Shown piece by piece: positions 7,812-12,959 of a DNA stretch of 12,959 bases. Each line of letters begins with the position of its first letter. Position 1 is the stretch's first letter. This DNA comes from Deltaproteobacteria bacterium (GTDB lineage: Bacteria > Desulfobacterota > DSM-4660 > Desulfatiglandales > HGW-15), in NCBI GenBank assembly GCA_030671095.1, contig DAOVAK010000029.1, forward strand, positions 1 to 12,959, written 5' to 3'. The notes under the pieces are model-generated. The model made no database searches and had not been told where the DNA came from. It worked only from the letters and a program-made list of their open reading frames with translations. The position numbers were made by a program, and so were the translations under genes.

Positions 7812-7822
7812 GGAGTTGAATC

Positions 7823-8176
7823 ATGGCCCGAATGATCTATCTCAAGGATGTTGTCACATTGGGTATGCACCAGGAGAAGTGTGTGGGGTGTGGCATGTGT
7901 CTTCTCGTCTGCCCTCATGCCGTTTTCAGTCTGAACAATGGAGCAGCCGTGATCCAAGACCGCGATGCGTGTATAGAATGCGGGGCATGTGCTATGAATT
8001 GTCCCGTGGATGCGATCAGTGTAAGGCCTGGGGTGGGCTGTGCCGCTGCGGTCATCAATACTGCATTGGGAAGAAAGGGCAATTCGTGTTGCTGTATTAT
8101 AGACCCTGCAGACAACTCGGGCGACCCAGAGCCAGGCTCTCTAGGAGAGAGCACCCAAAAGGCTAGCTGTTGTTAG
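7823..8176 (+). CDS. hgcB: Mercury-methylation ferredoxin HgcB
   Basis: A 117-residue ferredoxin with two 4Fe-4S motifs: Cys20-Cys23-Cys26-Cys30 and Cys50-Cys53-Cys56-Cys60, the second containing the HgcB signature CIECGAC. It is thought to supply low-potential electrons to reduce the HgcA corrinoid and possibly to pass Hg(II) to it. The GVGCAAAVI block supplies Cys73, corresponding to the extra cysteine found necessary in the Pseudodesulfovibrio protein, and the chain ends in the vicinal Cys116-Cys117 expected of HgcB. An additional CCC run (Cys89-91) and a hydrophilic tail (92-115) make it longer than the roughly 95-residue prototype. The ATG has AAGGAG 7 nt upstream, overlapping the hgcA stop, so translation is likely coupled within an hgcAB operon. 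Confidence 0.96.
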   Translation: MARMIYLKDVVTLGMHQEKCVGCGMCLLVCPHAVFSLNNGAAVIQDRDACIECGACAMNCPVDAISVRPGVGCAAAVINTALGRKGNSCCCIIDPADNSGDPEPGSLGESTQKASCC

Positions 8177-8185
8177 TATCAAATT

Positions 8186-8208
8186 ATAAAATTGCTTCGC
8201 AATTTTAT
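8186..8208. terminator. Perfect 10-bp hairpin after hgcB
   Basis: ATAAAATTGC-TTC-GCAATTTTAT is a perfect stem with a 3-nt loop, beginning 10 bp after the hgcB stop. The AT-rich 3' arm contains TTTTAT, but no further T-run follows. It could be a weak or bidirectional terminator, an RNA 3'-end stabiliser of the hgcAB transcript, or a dispersed palindrome sharing the GC-TTC-GC apex with 5695-5707. Confidence 0.5.
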
Positions 8209-8238
8209 TGGGGAGGTGAAGCGTAAAAGGTCGTAGGA

Positions 8239-9048
8239 GTGTCTAAGAGAAACCAGATAAAGACCCATAACCTGGCCCGCTTTATGCTCTATATTCTGGG
8301 GCATAAACCTGACGAATTCGGTCTCGTGCCAGACAGTGAGGGCTTTGTGACATACAAGGAATTTCTCTGGGCTGTTCATGAGGAGCCAGGCTGGGGCTAT
8401 GTGAGAAAGGGTCACATCAATGAGGTCCTGTTGGGAAAGGACCGAACCCTTTTCCAACCAGAAGAGGACCGCATTAGGGCCTTGGATAGACGCTGGCATC
8501 TCGATCTTGAGAATCCGACTCAGTCCCCACCCAAAATCCTTTTTGTTGCCGTGAGGAGAAGGGCCCACCCGGTTGTCATGGAAAAGGGCTTGACAGCGGT
8601 AGAAGGGAGATACCTTGTCCTTTCACCGGATCGAGAAATGGCCGTGAGAATCGGGCAGCGTCGAGATCAAAAGCCCGTGTTGCTGGAAATTATGGCTGCC
8701 TCAGCGCGGGAGGTAGGAATTTCCTTATATCCCTTTGGCAATCTTTACCTAACCGATCAGATTCCTGCCCGGTTTATCGACGGCCCGCCCGCCTCGCCTG
8801 CCCGTCCCGGGCCGGCACGGGCCGGGGAGCGCTCGCGATGGCGGGCAGGCCTGCCCGTGTCCAAAGAAAACGTAAAAATTCTTGAGAGAAAAAGAGGGAA
8901 AGGACCGGAGAGGAGAGCTGACTTTGAGGCAGGCACCTTTGTTCTGGATTTAAACAGGGACCCCGATCGGTCTCGCCGTGCCAAGGGCAGGAAGCGAAAA
9001 GGTTGGAAAGAGGAGGCCAGAAAAACCAGAAGAAGGAAACCACGCTGA
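8239..9048 (+). CDS. Divergent KptA/Tpt1-like RNA 2'-phosphotransferase
   Basis: Resembles the Tpt1/KptA family, which uses NAD+ to remove an internal RNA 2'-phosphate. The N-terminal winged-helix part (LARFMLYILGHKPDEFGL, residues 12-29, then EGFVTYKEFLWAV) and the C-terminal ADP-ribosyltransferase-like part (EKGLTAVEGRYLVLS at 115-129, IGQRRDQKPVLLEI, GNLYLTDQIPARFID at 167-181) follow the family order. IRAL keeps Arg80, and Arg141/142 are present. However, the usual RHKP is GHKP (Arg to Gly21), and the QGHS and HGT motifs are not recognisable, so activity may be altered or lost. After residue 181 there is an unusual 88-residue Arg/Lys-rich tail encoded partly by a GC-rich palindrome. Start is GTG with AAAAGG 8 nt upstream; no closer in-frame ATG exists until Met16. 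It lies 62 bp after hgcB and overlaps the next gene by one base. Confidence 0.75.
   Translation: MSKRNQIKTHNLARFMLYILGHKPDEFGLVPDSEGFVTYKEFLWAVHEEPGWGYVRKGHINEVLLGKDRTLFQPEEDRIRALDRRWHLDLENPTQSPPKILFVAVRRRAHPVVMEKGLTAVEGRYLVLSPDREMAVRIGQRRDQKPVLLEIMAASAREVGISLYPFGNLYLTDQIPARFIDGPPASPARPGPARAGERSRWRAGLPVSKENVKILERKRGKGPERRADFEAGTFVLDLNRDPDRSRRAKGRKRKGWKEEARKTRRRKPR
8787..8857. repeat. GC-rich nested palindromic element within the KptA-like tail
   Basis: Outer arms GCCCGCCTCGC (8787-8797) and GCGATGGCGGGC (8835-8846) are complementary apart from one base. An inner stem GCCCGT/ACGGGC (8800-8805 with 8817-8822) sits between them, followed by a perfect 16-bp palindrome CGGGCAGG-CCTGCCCG (8842-8857). 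Composition is strikingly GC-rich against AT-richer flanks. It is read in frame as a Pro/Ala/Arg/Gly-rich peptide just after the conserved domain ends, so it looks like a REP/MITE-style insertion tolerated in, or extending, the gene. Confidence 0.7.
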
Positions 9049-11141
9049 TGAGCACAAATAACCAATTTTCCAACTTCTTCTATCCCAAAAGTATTGCGGT
9101 CATAGGCGTATCTCCTGACCGGAATAATCTTGGGAAGAACATCGTTATGAATTGTCTCATGTTCGGATACGAGGGGGAGATCCTCTCCATAGGCCTGAAA
9201 AAAGGCGTTGTATTTGGACAACAGATTTATTCCTCTGTAGAGCAAATTGACCGGGACATTCACCTTGCCGTGATCCTTACGCCAGCAAAAACCATCCCTG
9301 GAATCCTAGAACAATGTGGCCGTAAGGGAATCAAATGGGTGGTCATAGAGTCGGGCGGCTTCTCTGAATTGGGCGAAGTGGGGAGATCCCTTGAAAACGC
9401 CTGCATGGATGTGGCCAAAAAGTATGGCATTCGTATTATCGGCCCAAACGGTATCGGTGTTACCAATCTGGAAAACGGAGTAGCCCTTCCATTCATCCAG
9501 CTGCGAAGAGAAATCTCACTGGGTCCGGTATCTCTTTTGGCACAAAGTGGCGGCGTAGGATTGAGCTACCTTGGGTTCCTGGCAGAAGAGGATATTGGAA
9601 TCAATAAATTCGTCTCCTTGGGCAACAAGCTGGATGTGGATGAAAATGACCTCTTGGAATATCTGATCCATGATGAGGGGACTAAAATCATCCTTTTATA
9701 TCTGGAAGGATTCACCGATGGCAGGCGATTTATTCAAATTGCCTCTAAATCCGAGAAACCCATACTGGTCCATAAATCAAACCGGTTCAAAGCGAGCGCA
9801 AAGATCGCCCATTCCCATACGGCTGCCCTGTTTACTGACGATCAACTGGTGGATCATGCCCTGGAGCAGGCGGGTTGTGTGCGCGTAAATACCATGGATG
9901 ACGCCATGGACTACATTAAGATCCTCACCCTACCTTCTCTCAAAGGCAACCGGCTGGCAGTGGTATCTCGATCCGGAGGTCATGCGGTCGTAGCAGCTGA
10001 TGCCTGTGCCCATTACGGATTCCAACTTCCGCCATTTCCAGAAGAATTTTTGAAAAAGGTGGAGAGACGGCTCAGGGCTCATGTGATCCGATTGCAAAAC
10101 CCTTTGGACCTGGGCGATCTCTTCGACCTTGAATTTTACGAATATATCGTGGAGGAGATGTTGAAGCGTGAGGACGTGGATGGGGTCGTGCTGGGGCACG
10201 GATACCGCCGCGGAGGATTTGAACGGGAGGCCTCCCGGAACCTGGTCCGCAAGGTGGAACAACTGGTGGAGCGATATCAGAAGCCTGTTGCACTGTTTGT
10301 GTTCACAGAAGCCGCGGAAATGGGATACCTGAGGACGCATTCCAAAATCCCCATCTTCTCTGCCCCGGAGAACGCCATGCGTGCTTTTCATCTATCCCAC
10401 AGTTGGGCCTCCAGAAGACCCATTCCCATGGAAGCCCAGACCCTCCAGGATCTGAATGTGAAGGGGGCTGAAGCCATCTTGCATATGGCTGCAGGTCAGG
10501 AATCCCTTTTGCTCAAGGACGCCCTGGATCTTATTAGGCATTATGGCCTTGCGGTACCGGACTACCGCTTAGCGCGCTCATTAGATGAGGCCTTTGAGGC
10601 CTGGCGATCATTCAATGGTCCGGTAGTCATGAAAATCAACCGCCCCCACATCTCTCACAAAACGGACTTGGGGGCCATCAGCTTGAATCTGGATTCAGAG
10701 GAACAAATCAAGGGAGCATTCAGGGATTTCCAGTCCCTTGCGGACAGCACTGACCTGGAAGTGCTTATACAACCCATGGTGAGACAAGGCCAGGAAGTCA
10801 TCTTGGGCGGCAAGCGTGATGAACTTTTTGGACCGGTTATTCTTTTTGGTTTGGGGGGGATTTTTGTGGAGACCCTTGAAGACGTGGCCTGGCGTGTTGC
10901 CCCCATCAATCGTGAAGAGGCCGGTCGCATGATCAACCAAATAAAGGGGCGTCAGATCCTATCGGGCATCAGAGGGGCAAAACCTTCTGATACAAATGCC
11001 ATAGAGGAGTTCCTTGTGAGACTCTCTCAAATGTTGATGGATTTTCCGCTAATTAAGGAAATTGATATCAATCCGGTCACAGTCTATGCCGAAGGTGAAG
11101 GTGCCCTTGCCGTGGATGCCAGGGTTATTATCGAACACTAA
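9048..11141 (+). CDS. ADP-forming acyl-CoA (acetyl-CoA) synthetase, fused alpha-beta form
   Basis: Interconverts acyl-CoA, ADP and phosphate with free acid, CoA and ATP, a way for anaerobes to conserve energy from thioesters or activate acids. Domains of this 697-residue chain in order: Rossmann CoA-binding domain (about 8-130, starting PKSIAVIGVSPD), succinyl-CoA-ligase-like domains (about 155-450, with AQSGGVG and SLGNKLDVDENDLLEYL), and a C-terminal ATP-grasp domain (about 460-697, with HKTDLGAISLNL, GPVILFGLGGIFVE and EIDINPV). His257 in the HSHTAAL segment is the expected phospho-His. The ATG at 9048 overlaps the upstream TGA by one base and has AAGGAA about 9 nt upstream, so it is preferred over TTG 9003 and implies translational coupling. 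The acyl substrate cannot be told from sequence; branched or aromatic acids are as possible as acetate. Confidence 0.92.
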   Translation: MSTNNQFSNFFYPKSIAVIGVSPDRNNLGKNIVMNCLMFGYEGEILSIGLKKGVVFGQQIYSSVEQIDRDIHLAVILTPAKTIPGILEQCGRKGIKWVVIESGGFSELGEVGRSLENACMDVAKKYGIRIIGPNGIGVTNLENGVALPFIQLRREISLGPVSLLAQSGGVGLSYLGFLAEEDIGINKFVSLGNKLDVDENDLLEYLIHDEGTKIILLYLEGFTDGRRFIQIASKSEKPILVHKSNRFKASAKIAHSHTAALFTDDQLVDHALEQAGCVRVNTMDDAMDYIKILTLPSLKGNRLAVVSRSGGHAVVAADACAHYGFQLPPFPEEFLKKVERRLRAHVIRLQNPLDLGDLFDLEFYEYIVEEMLKREDVDGVVLGHGYRRGGFEREASRNLVRKVEQLVERYQKPVALFVFTEAAEMGYLRTHSKIPIFSAPENAMRAFHLSHSWASRRPIPMEAQTLQDLNVKGAEAILHMAAGQESLLLKDALDLIRHYGLAVPDYRLARSLDEAFEAWRSFNGPVVMKINRPHISHKTDLGAISLNLDSEEQIKGAFRDFQSLADSTDLEVLIQPMVRQGQEVILGGKRDELFGPVILFGLGGIFVETLEDVAWRVAPINREEAGRMINQIKGRQILSGIRGAKPSDTNAIEEFLVRLSQMLMDFPLIKEIDINPVTVYAEGEGALAVDARVIIEH

Positions 11142-11198
11142 ACCTAAACTGTTTCGGGTTTCGAATTTCGTGCTTCGACTTTCCGGCTTGTCCGGGTT

Positions 11199-11204
11199 AG
11201 GAGG
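11199..11204 (+). promoter_or_regulatory. Strong ribosome binding site of pncB
   Basis: A perfect AGGAGG lies 8 nt before the ATG at 11213 and fixes that start. The 71-bp gap from the acyl-CoA synthetase gene contains no convincing promoter or terminator, so co-transcription is possible. Confidence 0.8.
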
Positions 11205-11212
11205 ATTTTTTC

Positions 11213-12673
11213 ATGTGGTCCAAATGGGCGTTATTGACCGATCTCTATCAGCTCACCATGGTAGGCGGGTATTTCCATGAAGGGAAGAAAGAGCAGTGGG
11301 CTAACTTTGACTATTTTTTCAGAAGTATCCCAGATAATGGGGGGTATTGCATACTTGCTGGCCTGGCGGACGTGATCGACTATATACAGAATCTGCGCCT
11401 CAACGGTGGTGACCTCTCCTATCTCGAGGGGCTAAGCATGTTTTCCACAGAGTTTCTTACCTATTTGGAGAATTTTGAATTTACCGGGGACCTGTGGGCC
11501 ATTCCCGAAGGAACAGTGGTCTTCCCCAATGAACCCTTAGTTCGAGTCACTGCACCCTTGCCCGAGGCCCAGCTTATCGAGACCACGCTCCTCAATGTGA
11601 TGAACTTTCAGACACTGATCGCCACCAAGGCGGCTCGGGTCCTTTGGGCGGCCCAAGGGGATCCTGTGGTCGATTTCGGTCTGAGAAGGGCCCACGGTCC
11701 AGATGGGGCCCTGATGGCATCCCGTGCCGCTTACATCGGCGGGGTAGAAGGGACCTCCAATGTGCTTGCAGGTCGTCTCTATGGCATACCGGTGCGTGGG
11801 ACTCACGCCCACTCCTGGGTGGAAAGTTTTCCCGAGGAGGTGGAGGCCTTTCAGGCTTACGCCAGGGTATATCCCGATGCCTGCGTACTGCTGGTGGATA
11901 CCTACGACACGCTCCACAGTGGCGTGCCGAACGCCATAAAGGTGGCCCGCGAACTGAGGGAAAAAGGCCATGAAATCCATGGGATACGCCTAGACAGTGG
12001 TGATCTCGCCTACCTGAGCAAAGAGGCCCGGCGTATGCTGGACAAGGCTGGTTTTCCGGATGCCACCATCGTGGCCTCAAGCGATCTGGATGAGTGGATC
12101 GTGGAGAGCCTCAAAAGGCAGGGAGCCCGGGTTGGTACGTGGGGCGTGGGTACCCGCCTCGTCACCTCCTTCTCATGTCCTGCCCTTGGGGGCGTTTATA
12201 AGCTGACCGCACTGGATGAGGGCAGTGAACGGATGGTGCCCAAAATCAAAAGGTCAGATAACCCGGAAAAGATCATGAACCCGGGTCTCAAGAAGGTGGT
12301 GAGGATGTACGATAAGAGAGGTGAGATGCGGGGTGACGTGCTTTTTCTCGATGAAGAAAAGATTCCTCAAGGACGCTCTATTCGGGCATACCACCCCATG
12401 TTCCGCCATGTCTATAAGACCTACCCCAAACAGTTCAAGGTGCGCGAACTCATGGTGCCCATATTTCAGAAAGGGAAACTTGTCTATGAGAGCCCTTCAG
12501 TTCATACGATAAGGGAATATTCGGGCAAAAACCTGCAGGAGCTGGATGCCGCCTACAAGCGATTCCACAATCCGCACAGATATCATGTGAGTCTCAGCCC
12601 CACCCTTTTCGCAACCAAACAGCGCCTGCTGCGAGAGGCCGCAAAAACGGTGACCACAATCTCCGAACCATAG
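11213..12673 (+). CDS. pncB: Nicotinate phosphoribosyltransferase
   Basis: Forms nicotinate mononucleotide from nicotinate and PRPP with ATP hydrolysis, the entry step of Preiss-Handler NAD salvage in the cytoplasm. At 486 residues it is the usual length. Motifs: LLTDLYQLTM (7-16), DYFFRSIPDNGGYCILAGL (33-51), VDFGLRRAHGPDGA from residue 153 with the substrate-binding Arg pair, GTHAHSW (196-202) with the His200 position expected for the phospho-His, LVDTYDTL, and IRLDSGDLAYLS. The C-terminal part (residues ~310-410) contains the variable domain with GGVYKL and YDKRGEMRGDVLFLDEE. The start is fixed by the AGGAGG at 8-nt spacing. It may be the last gene of the rightward unit beginning with hgcAB or with the KptA-like gene; both KptA-type enzymes and this protein belong to NAD metabolism, a loose link only. 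Confidence 0.96.
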   Translation: MWSKWALLTDLYQLTMVGGYFHEGKKEQWANFDYFFRSIPDNGGYCILAGLADVIDYIQNLRLNGGDLSYLEGLSMFSTEFLTYLENFEFTGDLWAIPEGTVVFPNEPLVRVTAPLPEAQLIETTLLNVMNFQTLIATKAARVLWAAQGDPVVDFGLRRAHGPDGALMASRAAYIGGVEGTSNVLAGRLYGIPVRGTHAHSWVESFPEEVEAFQAYARVYPDACVLLVDTYDTLHSGVPNAIKVARELREKGHEIHGIRLDSGDLAYLSKEARRMLDKAGFPDATIVASSDLDEWIVESLKRQGARVGTWGVGTRLVTSFSCPALGGVYKLTALDEGSERMVPKIKRSDNPEKIMNPGLKKVVRMYDKRGEMRGDVLFLDEEKIPQGRSIRAYHPMFRHVYKTYPKQFKVRELMVPIFQKGKLVYESPSVHTIREYSGKNLQELDAAYKRFHNPHRYHVSLSPTLFATKQRLLREAAKTVTTISEP

Positions 12674-12824
12674 GCGCCCTGATCAGCACTCCAGATGAGG
12701 GCACACACACGCTATCCGCTCGCTGTCTCGTGCCGGCCACGCGTTCTTTCGCCATTCTGGCCTTTGGAGCATATACCCGTCCAGAAACGGGGAAAAATAC
12801 CGGCTTAGGGAAGACCTGAGACAA

Positions 12825-12850
12825 ACCCAAATCCACCGTCTAATTTGGGT
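12825..12850. terminator. Possible terminator hairpin downstream of pncB
   Basis: ACCCAAAT (12825-12832) pairs perfectly with ATTTGGGT (12843-12850) across a 10-nt loop, about 150 bp after the pncB stop. The following sequence ATTAAGAGTGAAATTATT is AT-rich but not a T-run, so termination is uncertain. Nothing else gene-like is seen between 12674 and 12900. Confidence 0.35.
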
Positions 12851-12909
12851 ATTAAGAGTGAAATTATTAGGTTATGTAGCATTCCTGATCACCAGCAAGG
12901 TATTAGATG

Positions 12910-12959
12910 CTAGGCGCCGAGGAGCGACGACTGAGGCGTATGGAGCAATACGCCGCAAG
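12910..12959. repeat. Start of a probable dispersed palindromic repeat, cut by the window end
   Basis: The segment from CTAGGCGCCGAGGAGCGACG onward has a perfect 7-bp stem GGCGTAT/ATACGCC (12935-12941 with 12948-12954) around GGAGCA. I recall similar AGGCG...GAGGCGTA...TACGCCGC sequences between genes in delta-proteobacterial genomes, so this is probably one copy of an intergenic repeat family. The rest lies outside the window. Confidence 0.45.

Noticed and set aside
9003..9047. TTG start extending the acyl-CoA synthetase by 15 residues
   Set aside because: The extra residues are not family-like and fall inside the KptA-like gene; ATG 9048 has the TGATG overlap and a ribosome binding site.
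12594..12836. Leftward 80-codon open frame at the end of pncB
   Set aside because: It overlaps the pncB 3' end, shows no recognised domain, and has no ribosome binding site near its start.

Overview
The window looks like a chromosomal piece of an anaerobic, probably Desulfobacterota (former Deltaproteobacteria) genome. This is inferred from gene content: an hgcAB mercury-methylation pair, a fused ADP-forming acyl-CoA synthetase, and intergenic palindromes with a GC-TTC-GC apex. No rRNA or other taxonomic marker is present, so the assignment is tentative.

Left part (1-5379): the 3' end of pyrF (orotidine-5'-phosphate decarboxylase) runs rightward and overlaps tail-to-tail with a very large leftward gene. 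That gene encodes an AddB-like PD-(D/E)XK nuclease with an intact nuclease centre and a four-cysteine iron-sulfur signature, but no Walker A motif and no addA neighbour. To its right are a doubtful 44-codon ORF and a leftward gene for a zinc-ribbon, single-pass membrane protein of unknown function.

Middle part (5380-8208): a gene-poor stretch of about 670 bp with short inverted and direct repeats leads to the most interesting locus. A MarR-type regulator is preceded by a sigma70-like promoter whose -10 box lies inside a perfect 8-3-8 palindrome, probably its own operator; the mRNA may be leaderless. Next come hgcA, a membrane-anchored corrinoid protein with the diagnostic NVWCAAGK motif, and hgcB, an 8Fe-8S ferredoxin with the ECGAC motif and cysteine-rich tail. 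These two proteins are the known determinants of inorganic mercury methylation to methylmercury. HgcB would reduce the corrinoid and probably help deliver Hg(II), and HgcA would transfer the methyl group. The cysteine-rich regulator next door is a candidate metal(loid)- or redox-responsive controller.

Right part (8209-12959): a divergent KptA/Tpt1-like RNA 2'-phosphotransferase follows. It has lost family catalytic motifs, and its C-terminal tail carries a GC-rich nested palindrome read in frame. It overlaps by one base with a 697-residue ADP-forming acyl-CoA synthetase, which is followed by nicotinate phosphoribosyltransferase (pncB) with a strong ribosome binding site. The window ends in about 285 bp of non-coding sequence holding a possible terminator hairpin and the start of what looks like a dispersed palindromic repeat.
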